Assembly (NCBI RefSeq): GCF_016907275.1 | Contig: NZ_JAFBBP010000001.1 | Coordinates: 434,001-498,000 of the forward strand | Source: Micromonospora luteifusca | GTDB lineage: Bacteria > Actinomycetota > Actinomycetes > Mycobacteriales > Micromonosporaceae | Reading direction: 5' to 3' | DNA: 64,000 nt | In this document: in pieces, positions 26,382-34,603 of the stretch | Layout of the letters: each line of letters begins with the position of its first letter | Numbering within the stretch: position 1 is the first letter of the stretch | The notes under the pieces: model-generated | Database searches by the model: none | What the model was told of the DNA's origin: nothing | Seen by the model: only the letters and a program-made list of their open reading frames with translations | Made by a program: the position numbers and the translations under genes

Positions 26382-27707
26382 ATGCGACCATTCCGTCACC
26401 GCCGTCTCACCGCCGTCGTCGTCCTGGCGACCCTGCTCCTCACCGCCGCCCCGCCCACCGCCGCGAGCGCCAGCGACAAGCAGCAGCGCCGCGCCGGCTA
26501 CCACCGGGTCGGCTACTTCACCCAGTGGGGCATCTACGGCCGCGCCTTCCCGGTCAAGAAGCTCGACACCTCCGGTGCGGCGAGCCGCCTCACCCACGTC
26601 AACTACGCCTTCGGCAACGTCAGCGAGGACGGACGCTGCTACCTGGACGGTGGTCCGGGTGAGGGCGACGCCTGGGCCGACTACCAGCGCCCCGTCCCGG
26701 CCGAGGAGAGCGTCGACGGTGTCGCGGACGCCCCGGGCCAGGCGCTCAACGGCAACTTCGGCCAGCTCGCCAAGCTCAAGGCCAAGCACCCCAAACTGCA
26801 GGTGCTGATCTCGCTGGGCGGCTGGAGCTGGTCGACGTACTTCTCGAACGCGGCCCGCACCGACGCCTCCCGCAAGGCCTTCGTCGCGTCCTGCATCGAC
26901 ATCTACCTCAAGGGCAACCTCCCGGGCGCCCCAGGTGCCGCGGCGGGCGTCTTCGACGGCGTCGACCTCGACTGGGAGTGGCCCAACTGGGAGGGTGAGC
27001 CCGGCAACGTCATCCGCCCGGAGGACCGGGAGAACTTCACCAAGCTGCTCGCCGAGTTCCGCCGGCAGCTCGACGCGTACGGGCGCACGACCCGCGCCCA
27101 CCACCCGCTGACCGCCTTCCTGCCGGCGAACCCGGCCACGATGGACGCCGGCTACGAGGGTCGCAAGATCTTCAAGTACCTGGATTTCGCCACCGTGCAG
27201 GGGTACGACTTCCACGGTGGCTGGGACGCGGTGACCAACCAGCAGTCCGCGCTGCGCGTGCCGGCGGGCGCCCCGGACGACCCGGACTTCTCCGCCGAGG
27301 TCGCCATCGACGGGTGGATCGCTCGTGGCGCCCCGCGTGACAAGCTGGTCCTGGGCATCCCGTACTACGGCCGAGGCTGGACCGGGGTCACCGGCGGCGG
27401 CAACGGTCTGTTCCAGCCCGCCGCCGCGCCCGCGCCGGCGACCTTCGAGGCCGGGTACGAGGACTACAAGAACCTCAAGAACCTGGCTGGCAACGGCTAC
27501 ACCGTGCACCGCGACCTCCGCACCGGGCACGCCTGGTTGTTCGACGGTACGACGTTGTGGACGTACGACGATCCGGCGGTCGTGTTGCAGAAGATGCTCT
27601 ACATCCGACGGGCTGGCCTGGCCGGCGCGATGATCTGGTCGTTGGACGGCGACGACGACAACGCCACGCTGACCAAGACGATCGGCCTCGGGCTGACGAC
27701 CTGGTAG
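26382..27707 (+). CDS. secreted GH18 chitinase
   Basis: 441 residues with a signal peptide (residues 1-32, ending ASAS). The GH18 catalytic motif is complete: FDGVDLDWEWP (DxxDxDxE, Glu as proton donor). Substrate-binding strands are VLISLGGWSWS, FATVQGYDFHGG and the late MIWSLDGDD. There is no separate chitin-binding domain. It hydrolyses beta-1,4-GlcNAc polymers outside the cell. The start follows GGGAGTGTGCCG. Control is suggested by the AT-rich dyad in its promoter. Confidence 0.92.
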   Translation: MRPFRHRRLTAVVVLATLLLTAAPPTAASASDKQQRRAGYHRVGYFTQWGIYGRAFPVKKLDTSGAASRLTHVNYAFGNVSEDGRCYLDGGPGEGDAWADYQRPVPAEESVDGVADAPGQALNGNFGQLAKLKAKHPKLQVLISLGGWSWSTYFSNAARTDASRKAFVASCIDIYLKGNLPGAPGAAAGVFDGVDLDWEWPNWEGEPGNVIRPEDRENFTKLLAEFRRQLDAYGRTTRAHHPLTAFLPANPATMDAGYEGRKIFKYLDFATVQGYDFHGGWDAVTNQQSALRVPAGAPDDPDFSAEVAIDGWIARGAPRDKLVLGIPYYGRGWTGVTGGGNGLFQPAAAPAPATFEAGYEDYKNLKNLAGNGYTVHRDLRTGHAWLFDGTTLWTYDDPAVVLQKMLYIRRAGLAGAMIWSLDGDDDNATLTKTIGLGLTTW

Positions 27708-27720
27708 GCGTACCCCGCTC

Positions 27721-27769
27721 GACCCCGACTCGCCGCCGGCCGATTCCTCGTCGGCGGCGGGTCGGGGTC
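27721..27769. terminator. long bidirectional hairpin terminator
   Basis: Arms GACCCCGACTCGCCGCCG and CGGCGGCGGGTCGGGGTC (17 of 18 paired) with a 13-base loop lie between the convergent chitinase and caspase genes. Confidence 0.85.
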
Positions 27770-27772
27770 AGC

Positions 27773-29707
27773 TCACTGGGTGCTCCAGCGCTCTTCGTAG
27801 CGCAAGGCAAGGCTGCCGTCCGGGCGGGTGGGCCAGTGATCCTCCTCAGGACCGGGTGGGGTGACCCCGTGCAGGGTGGCGCCCGCGAAATGCGAGAGGG
27901 CGTGCAGGATCTCCGCGCGGGTGTGCGGGAAGTGCCGGATGTCGGCCACTGGGAAGCCGCCGAGGGCGGCTGAGTAGCTGAACTCGCGCGGTTTCTCCAC
28001 CTCGGGATAGTCCCGCTTGAACGCGATGGCGAGGGCGTTGCCAGCGACGAAGACCCGGTCCAGGTGGTGCCAGGCGATGAACCTGTTCGTGGTTCTGGTC
28101 CGAATGCCGATGCCCTGCTTGGAGAGTGCGATGACGAGCGGCCGTTTCGCCAACGCAAGGTGACCGGTCACGACGTCGTGTAGTTGGACGATGACCAGGA
28201 ACCCGATCGCGAGGAGCCCGGCCGCTGTCCACACCGCCCCCAGGGTGTGATCTTCGAACACTTCCCCGAACCGGGCGCGCCACAGCCTTGGATCAGGGAG
28301 CACGCCAAGCGCCAACCGAGTGCCGACGAAGATGGCGGCCGCGACCGGAGTACGCCACCACCAACGCGGCCCGTCACCATCCGAGTTGAACCCTGCACCG
28401 CCGAGCCACCACATCACCAACGCGAACGCGCAGGCGCCGAGGGCGACGGTGTAGATGCCCGCGCTCTCGCCGACAACTGGCATCGCAACGAACACGGCCG
28501 CCGTCACCACCAGAATGATCACGACGACAACACCCCAGATGAGAATGGCCAGGCCCCACTTGATCCTTGCGTCTCTCGAAAACCCTGCCCTCATGTCACG
28601 AGCGGCGGTGGCGGCCAGCCCGGTGCCGATCGTCGCCGCGACCAGGTCGAGGAACAGGAGCCGCAGGTCAGCCCATGCCCAGCCAACCCGGCCCAGTGTG
28701 GCGTCGGAATTCGCCGCCCGCGCTGCCACGACAGCCAGATACAGGGCGGCGAAGCCAACGGACGCCGCGAGCCGCCTTCGATGCGCCCGTAGGAGGTCCA
28801 GGTGCAATGGGTGGAACAGCCGTTGCGGTCGGCGAAGTGTGTCGATCACTGGCCGGGCTTCGGCCAGTGCGGGCAGGCTGACGGTTGGAGGGGCGGCGGG
28901 CGTTTCACCCGAGGGTTGGCCCTCGGCGACCGGTAGGGCGGGACGTGCGGGTCGGGCCGGGCGCAACACCAGATCAGCCGCGAGGTCGGTGTTGCGTTGA
29001 CGCGGCCGAGGCAGGCCCTGGCTGGGCAGGGTGACCGCCAGGTGCCGATACATGGCGCTCAAGGTGAGGTCGTCCCCGGCGGGGTGGCCGTCGCGCACCG
29101 GTGGGCCGTGCTGCAACAGGCGAAGCAACTCACCGGTGAACGCCGTGTGCTCGGCACCGACCGGCGCGATGGCGGCGACGTTGTCGGAGGTCGCGGTGAG
29201 GGTGAACGTGCCCTGGATCTCGCTGCGGTCGGCCAGCCCGTTCTCCGCGTCCGCAGTGGACATGTTGTTGAGCGCCCGGCCCGCGAAGCAGCAATCGAGA
29301 ATCAACACCCTGGTACGGGCGGGACTGTCCCGCATCGCGTCACGGATCCAGCTGAACGGAATCGCCGTGTACTTCAGCCAGTCCGGGCGGGGGTCGGTGC
29401 CCGGCAGGGCGAGGAACAACTCCCCGTTGTCGTCGAGGAGGCCATGACCGGCGTAGTAGACCAGCAGCAGGTCCTCCGCCTCGCTACAGCGTTCCGCGAT
29501 CGTGACACCCGCCTCCCGGGGGTGCGGAAGGTCGAGGAGCTGGGTGCAGCGTTCGACGGCGACCAGGTCGACCGGCCCGGTGGTGACGAGTCTGGCCAGC
29601 TCGGTGACGTTGGCTCGTACGGCGGGCAGGTCCTCGAGTGACTGCTGGTCGTGCGTGGCCGTGCCGATCAGCAGTGCCACGGACCGGTACGGGTCCGGCC
29701 GACTCAC
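27773..29707 (-). CDS. caspase-like peptidase with membrane domain (EACC1-associated)
   Basis: 644 residues in three parts. (1) A C14 caspase-like domain (1-240) with His88 in VYYAGHGLLDD and Cys140 in ILDCCFAGRAL. (2) A Pro/Ala-rich linker and about five transmembrane helices (310-510). (3) A C-terminal soluble domain (535-644, VIALSKQGIGIRTRTTNRFI) of PH-like strand pattern. The GTG start overlaps the EACC1 stop by 4 bases, so the pair is coupled. Such caspases are proposed effectors of conflict systems, cleaving host proteins or themselves when triggered; the membrane part suggests action at the cytoplasmic membrane. The target is unknown. Confidence 0.87.
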   Translation of the reverse strand: MSRPDPYRSVALLIGTATHDQQSLEDLPAVRANVTELARLVTTGPVDLVAVERCTQLLDLPHPREAGVTIAERCSEAEDLLLVYYAGHGLLDDNGELFLALPGTDPRPDWLKYTAIPFSWIRDAMRDSPARTRVLILDCCFAGRALNNMSTADAENGLADRSEIQGTFTLTATSDNVAAIAPVGAEHTAFTGELLRLLQHGPPVRDGHPAGDDLTLSAMYRHLAVTLPSQGLPRPRQRNTDLAADLVLRPARPARPALPVAEGQPSGETPAAPPTVSLPALAEARPVIDTLRRPQRLFHPLHLDLLRAHRRRLAASVGFAALYLAVVAARAANSDATLGRVGWAWADLRLLFLDLVAATIGTGLAATAARDMRAGFSRDARIKWGLAILIWGVVVVIILVVTAAVFVAMPVVGESAGIYTVALGACAFALVMWWLGGAGFNSDGDGPRWWWRTPVAAAIFVGTRLALGVLPDPRLWRARFGEVFEDHTLGAVWTAAGLLAIGFLVIVQLHDVVTGHLALAKRPLVIALSKQGIGIRTRTTNRFIAWHHLDRVFVAGNALAIAFKRDYPEVEKPREFSYSAALGGFPVADIRHFPHTRAEILHALSHFAGATLHGVTPPGPEEDHWPTRPDGSLALRYEERWSTQ

Positions 29708-30120
29708 GGATCGTTCGTCTCGGCTGACGGCTGGTGGTCCGCCAGAGCGCGCACCGCGGCCTCGATGAGTGCGGTCACCTGGTCCATGTCACGAGCCCGA
29801 CGGACGTCCAATTCGGCGGACCAGCCGTCCGGACGGGTGAGCTTCACCGTCACGTCCTCGCGGCGGTGGGTCAGCCACCCCGCGATCGCCTGCACCAGCA
29901 CCATGACGGCACCGCCGCTGCCGACGGCCACCAGCAGCACGTCTGTGGCCCCGGCCGACATCTCGTCGGGTGGTGCCGTCGATCCGGCGGCAGGCGCGGC
30001 AGTGACCTTCCCGCGGAGCCGCTCCTCGTTGCGCAGCCAGGACGCCAGGGAACGCCGAGCATCGGCGGAGGGAAGATCTGGATGAACCGAGAGCGTGATC
30101 GTCTCCTGAGACGCGGGCAA
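29704..30120 (-). CDS. effector-associated constant component EACC1-like protein
   Basis: 138 residues from TTG 30120: a short beta-alpha N-terminal module (ITLSVHPDLPSADARRSLAS, RNEERLRGKV), a glycine-rich hydrophobic helix (LLVAVGSGGAVMVLVQAIAG) and a C-terminal beta-hairpin/helix (DVTVKLTRPDGWSAELDVRR). This order is that of EACC1, the small partner of diverse effectors in predicted actinobacterial conflict systems. TTG is preferred because GGAAGGAG lies 6 bases upstream; ATG 30159 would add 13 non-homologous residues and has no site. Its overlap with the caspase gene indicates they work together. Confidence 0.8.
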   Translation of the reverse strand: MPASQETITLSVHPDLPSADARRSLASWLRNEERLRGKVTAAPAAGSTAPPDEMSAGATDVLLVAVGSGGAVMVLVQAIAGWLTHRREDVTVKLTRPDGWSAELDVRRARDMDQVTALIEAAVRALADHQPSAETNDP

Positions 30121-30287
30121 CGTCTTCTCCTTCCGGCGAGGACAACCCCACACCGTCATCCTGCCAGCCGGCGCCGGCTCCGGGGAGCCCGCAAAGTCAC
30201 CGGAGTCGATCAGACCTTGACCGCCGCACCGGTGGTTCATAGGCTCCGGCCACTGCGAGGCTTTCCCCCAAGAAGGGAACCCGAGAC

Positions 30288-33092
30288 ATGTCCCCATCGT
30301 CACGTCCATTCTGGACGGTTCGACCGAGGCGGTTGGCGAGTGCCGCCACGGTCGCGCTCCTCCTCGGTATGACTCCCCTGCTCAGCGGCACGTCCGCCGC
30401 GAGCGCCGCTCGGCCGGCTCCCTGCCGCAACGACCCGACCGCCCGGTTGAGCACCGTCCCCACCCCGGAGGCCGTCCTCGGCTTCCCCCTGGGGGTGGGT
30501 CAGGAGCGGGTCGTCACCAACGACGAGGTCCGCGCGTACCTCGGGGCCGTGGACGGCGCCTCCAACCGGGTCGCCACGGGCGTGCTGGCCACCAGCGTGA
30601 CGGGGCAGCCGCTGCCGTACGCGGTGGTGTCCAACGAGCGCAACGTGCGGCCCGCCGCGCTGCGCAAGATCGCCGACGACGTCCGGGACCTGCGTGACCC
30701 GCGCCGGACCAGCGCGCGGACGGCCGCCCGGACGGCGAAGGACAGCCCGGCCATCGTCTGGGTCACCGCGAACGTGCACGGCGGCGAGAAGAGCGGCACC
30801 GACGCCGCCCTCAAGACGCTGTACGAGTTGGCGGCGGGCCTGTCCTGCGCGGTGGAACAGCGCAACGACAACCTGGTCACCATCATCGTCCCCACCCAGA
30901 ACCCGGACGGGCGCGACGCGACCCGGCGGCAGAACGAGTTCGGCTTCGACCTGAACCGGGACTGGTTCGCCCGCACCCAGCAGGAGACCGACGGCAAACT
31001 CGAACTGCTGCGCCGCTACCCGGCACAGGTCTTCATCGACGCCCACGAAATGGGTGGCCGCCAGTACTTCTTCCCACCCAACGCCGACCCGATCCACCAC
31101 GAGATCGCCGGCGAGGCGGTGGACTGGATCAACCGGATCGGTGAGGCCAACAAGGCCGGCTTCGGCTTCAACGGCGCCTGCGACGAGACCGTCACCACCG
31201 AGTGTTATTTCAACTACGACACGTACGACATGTTCTTCATGGGTTACGGCGACACGGTGCCGACCACCGGCTTCGGCGCGGCCGGCATGACGTACGAGAA
31301 GGGCAGCACGTCGGCAGTGGCCGACCGTGTCCAGCAGCAGTTCAACACCCAGTGGTCGACGCTCGGTTGGGCCGCCGCGAACAAGCGTGAGGTGCTGAGC
31401 GGCTACTTCGACATCTGGACCGACGCGCTCGCCCAGGGCAGGGCCGGCACGCTGGAGCCGAACGAGGTCGTGCAGCCCACCAACGAGGTCCAGTTCCCGG
31501 TGCCCGACATCAAGATCCGCTCGTACTTCCTGCTGCCCGACCGGCAGCTCGCCGATGTCCGCCAGCTCGTCGAACGGCTGCGTCGCATGGACGTCGAGGT
31601 GTACGAGGTGCAGAAGCCCACCCGGGTGCCCACTGCGCGAGTCTTCGGCGGCCGGACGGCCACCAACGTGACCGTGCCGAAGGGCGCGTACTGGATCCCG
31701 ATGGACCAACCGCAGAAGCACTGGATCCAGGCCATCATGGGCGAGGATCCGTATGTCCCGTTCCCGTACTTCTACGACGTGTCGTCCTGGAGCAACCCGC
31801 TGCTGATGGGCGTCTCCACCATCTACACCGGCGACAACGTCCGGCCGAAGGCCCAACTGGTCCGCCAGATCTCCGGCGGACGGAGTGCGCCAGCAGTGCC
31901 GTGGGGCTCCTACACGTACCCGCTGGACTCGGCGGCCGCCGCGGAGCTGACCTTCACCCTGCTCGGCCAAGGCGTCCCGCTCGTGCGTGACCTGCGAACC
32001 AGCCGGGTCGCTGTCCCGGCGACAAAGCTGAGCCGTACGGTCGACGAGCTGGCCGAATCCTTCGGCGTGACCCTCACCCCGGGCGGACGCCCCACCGGCA
32101 CCCCGCTCGCCCTGCCGGATGTCGGGCTGTTCCAGGGCGCCGGCATCTCCACCACGTCGGGTTCCCACGGCGAGGCCCGCTACGTGCTCGGCAAGCGGTG
32201 GGGGCTCGACCTCACCCCGGTCAGCACCGCCGACATCAACGACAACACCGCGGCGTTCACCGGACGTACGGTGCTGCTGGTGCCGGACGGGAGCAACGCG
32301 ACCGGCGGTCTGACCGCCGCCGGGCAGGCCAACCTGCGCGACTGGATCGCCCAGGGCCACACCTACATCGGGCTGCGCAACGAGGGCACCCGCCTGGCCC
32401 GCGCCGCCGGGCTCACCTCTACCACCGAGAAGACCAAGCCAGCCGACTATCTGGTGATCGGCTCGCACCTGCGGGTCGACGTGGACACCGCCAGCCCGGT
32501 CGCCCTCGGTCGCCCGGCGGAGGATTTCGAGTTCAACAACAGCGACCCGATCCTCAACCCGACCACGACCGGCACCAATGTGCTCAGCTACCCGGCGGGT
32601 GACACGTTCTGGGCCAACGGCTACACCGTCGGCGTGGACGCACTGAAGGGGACGGCCGCAGTCGTCGACGAGCCGACCGGCGCCGGTCGGGCGGTGCTGT
32701 TCGCGTTCAATCCGCTCTTCCGGGCGTACAACGAAAATGGTCTGCACCTGGTGGCCAACGCGGTGCTCTACCCGGCGAGCGCAGCGCCGGACGCCCGGCG
32801 CACGGCCGGCGTCGACGCGGCGCGCGCCAGCGCCGCCGCCGCGCCGGTGACGGCGGACCTGGGCGGCGGATGGCGGCCGATCACCATCGAGGTCGCGGCG
32901 GCGGACCTACCGCGCACGCAGGCCATCGTCGGACGGTTCACCACGGACGCCGAGGCGTCCGCGAAGAACGGCTCGGCGTACGTGGTGATCCCGAACCCAG
33001 AGGGACTCCAGGTGGACGAACACCCGTTCGCGAGGGATCTGGTGCGCGCGCTGCGCGACGCCAAGGTGCCGCTGCGGTCGGTGGTCGCCTGA
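30288..33092 (+). CDS. secreted M14 family zinc carboxypeptidase
   Basis: 934 residues. A signal peptide (about 1-41) precedes an M14 domain: zinc ligands in ANVHGGEKSG (His, Glu) and FIDAHEMGG (His), with FDLNRDWFARTQ as the substrate-binding Asn-Arg motif. The catalytic Glu is probably in GMTYEKGS. A large C-terminal region of about 500 residues has beta-rich domains and a type-1 glutamine-amidotransferase-like fold. It should remove C-terminal residues from peptides outside the cell. It is divergent from the EACC1-caspase operon but unlikely to belong to it. Confidence 0.87.
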   Translation: MSPSSRPFWTVRPRRLASAATVALLLGMTPLLSGTSAASAARPAPCRNDPTARLSTVPTPEAVLGFPLGVGQERVVTNDEVRAYLGAVDGASNRVATGVLATSVTGQPLPYAVVSNERNVRPAALRKIADDVRDLRDPRRTSARTAARTAKDSPAIVWVTANVHGGEKSGTDAALKTLYELAAGLSCAVEQRNDNLVTIIVPTQNPDGRDATRRQNEFGFDLNRDWFARTQQETDGKLELLRRYPAQVFIDAHEMGGRQYFFPPNADPIHHEIAGEAVDWINRIGEANKAGFGFNGACDETVTTECYFNYDTYDMFFMGYGDTVPTTGFGAAGMTYEKGSTSAVADRVQQQFNTQWSTLGWAAANKREVLSGYFDIWTDALAQGRAGTLEPNEVVQPTNEVQFPVPDIKIRSYFLLPDRQLADVRQLVERLRRMDVEVYEVQKPTRVPTARVFGGRTATNVTVPKGAYWIPMDQPQKHWIQAIMGEDPYVPFPYFYDVSSWSNPLLMGVSTIYTGDNVRPKAQLVRQISGGRSAPAVPWGSYTYPLDSAAAAELTFTLLGQGVPLVRDLRTSRVAVPATKLSRTVDELAESFGVTLTPGGRPTGTPLALPDVGLFQGAGISTTSGSHGEARYVLGKRWGLDLTPVSTADINDNTAAFTGRTVLLVPDGSNATGGLTAAGQANLRDWIAQGHTYIGLRNEGTRLARAAGLTSTTEKTKPADYLVIGSHLRVDVDTASPVALGRPAEDFEFNNSDPILNPTTTGTNVLSYPAGDTFWANGYTVGVDALKGTAAVVDEPTGAGRAVLFAFNPLFRAYNENGLHLVANAVLYPASAAPDARRTAGVDAARASAAAAPVTADLGGGWRPITIEVAAADLPRTQAIVGRFTTDAEASAKNGSAYVVIPNPEGLQVDEHPFARDLVRALRDAKVPLRSVVA

Positions 33093-33105
33093 CGGAGCCG
33101 GCACA

Positions 33106-33144
33106 GCGAAGCGCCCGTCCCCACGTTGGGGATGGGCGCTTCGC
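33106..33144 (+). terminator. strong hairpin terminator after the M14 gene
   Basis: GCGAAGCGCCCGTCCCC pairs with GGGGATGGGCGCTTCGC over 17 positions (one G-T) around a 5-base loop, 14 bases after the stop. Confidence 0.9.
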
Positions 33145-33224
33145 GCGTGCTGCACAGGTGCGGCCGCCCACCCCCACTTCAGCGGCAGAGGTGCCCCGGC
33201 ACCGCCCGCCGCGAGCGTGCCCGG

Positions 33225-34394
33225 TCAGCGTTTCGGGCGGAGGGTGTCGACCCGGGCGACGGACTGGTCGATGCGCGCCTGGCTCAGCTTTCCGCTCCGG
33301 ACCAGCCCGACCACCACGTTCAGCGTCTTCTCGAAGATGTCCGGTTCGTACACCTGCTGGTTGGCGAAGACGAGCAGGTCGACGCCGGCCTGCAGCGCCA
33401 GGTGAACGGCCTCGGCGGAGCCGTACTGGCGCGTGATGGCCACCGCCTGCATGTCGTCGCTGACCACCGGGCCCTGCCAGCCGAGCTCACCGCGGAGCAG
33501 ATCCGTGATGACCTTCGGCGACAGCGAGGCCGGTCGGTTCGGATCCAGTTGTTTGTTGAGCACGTGCGCCGCCAACACCGAATCCGCCAGGCCGGCCCGG
33601 ATCAGCCGTCGGTACGGTTCCAGCTCGATGGGCCGCCAGGTGGCGCTGACGTCGACGACCTCGAAATCGGTGTTTCCCGCAGCGCTTCCGATGCCCGGGA
33701 AGTGCTTGAGCGAGGTCTTGACGCCGGCAGCCCGGTGGGCGTGGATCTCCTCCGTGGCGTTGCTGACGACCACGTCGGGATCCGCGGAGAAGCTACGGTC
33801 CAATGCTCCGATCGCCCGGCTCGCCGAATCGATGTTCAGGTCGACGACGGGCGCGTAGTTGAGGTTGACCCCGACCCGGGTGAGACTCTCAACCAATCCC
33901 CGTGCCCACTCGCGCGTCGCCGCCGGAGAGTTCTCGGCGCCGATCTCGGCCTCCGACCTGGTGGCGGGGAACCCGTTGCTCGGGTTGAGCCGCGCGGTCC
34001 GTCCGCCTTCCTGGTCGATCGACACGATCAGCCGGCCCGGCGCGGCCTTCTTGAGCTCCCGCACCAGCGTGGTGACCTGCTGCGGTGAACGGACGTTGCG
34101 AGCGGCCCCGGTCTCCAGGTCGCGGTCGAAGAGGATCACCCCGCCGAGACCGTCTCTGATCGCCCTGACGATCCAGTCGCTGCTTTTCACCCGGTCACCA
34201 CGGAAGCCCACCACGAGCAGGCTCGCGATTTTCCGCCGGAGCGCTGCCTGGTCCGGCGTACCGCTCGTCGCGGCGCGCGTCGGCTGCGGCGTGGGCAGGC
34301 TGGATCGAGCGGTCTGGCAGGCGGTGAGCGCGGCCACGGCGGCCGAGCCGGCCCCCGTGAGCAGCAGCCGGCGAGGCAGACGTGATCCATTCAC
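33225..34394 (-). CDS. GH3 lipoprotein, beta-N-acetylhexosaminidase-like
   Basis: 389 residues. The lipoprotein signal ends LTACQT (Cys26). The GH3 barrel shows GGVILFDRDLETG, IVSIDQEGGRTARL, KHFPGIGSAAGNTDF and the nucleophile Asp in VVSDDMQAVAI. The family resembles NagZ, but the acid/base D-x-H loop that normally follows KHFPGHG reads GNTDFEV here, without the His. The activity may therefore be altered (for example phosphorolytic or another exo-glycosidase). It is last in a co-directional set of three secreted glycosidase genes. Confidence 0.83.
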   Translation of the reverse strand: MNGSRLPRRLLLTGAGSAAVAALTACQTARSSLPTPQPTRAATSGTPDQAALRRKIASLLVVGFRGDRVKSSDWIVRAIRDGLGGVILFDRDLETGAARNVRSPQQVTTLVRELKKAAPGRLIVSIDQEGGRTARLNPSNGFPATRSEAEIGAENSPAATREWARGLVESLTRVGVNLNYAPVVDLNIDSASRAIGALDRSFSADPDVVVSNATEEIHAHRAAGVKTSLKHFPGIGSAAGNTDFEVVDVSATWRPIELEPYRRLIRAGLADSVLAAHVLNKQLDPNRPASLSPKVITDLLRGELGWQGPVVSDDMQAVAITRQYGSAEAVHLALQAGVDLLVFANQQVYEPDIFEKTLNVVVGLVRSGKLSQARIDQSVARVDTLRPKR

Positions 34395-34506
34395 GTCCGC
34401 ACGCTACGGGCCACCGATCCCCGGAGACCCCGCGAACGCGAGCACCTCACCCGTTCGATGCCCGTAGCCGATCGGAGCCACCCTCGCTGGCCCCTTCAGG
34501 CAGTGC

Positions 34507-34538
34507 GGGCCTGCTCCGCCTCGCGGCAGAGCAGGCCC
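34507..34538 (-). terminator. hairpin between the GH92 and GH3 genes
   Basis: GGGCCTGCTC and GAGCAGGCCC pair perfectly with a 12-base loop, 66 bases past the GH92 stop. Confidence 0.65.
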
Positions 34539-34603
34539 TCACGTCATCCGTCGCCGCTCACGCGACGCCGGTCAGTAACTCCGAGCGACAGCCCGACCCA
34601 AGG

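Noticed and set aside
30300..32747. 815-residue open frame antisense to the M14 carboxypeptidase
   Set aside because: A GC-bias artefact: no domain, and the plus-strand gene has a complete M14 motif set.
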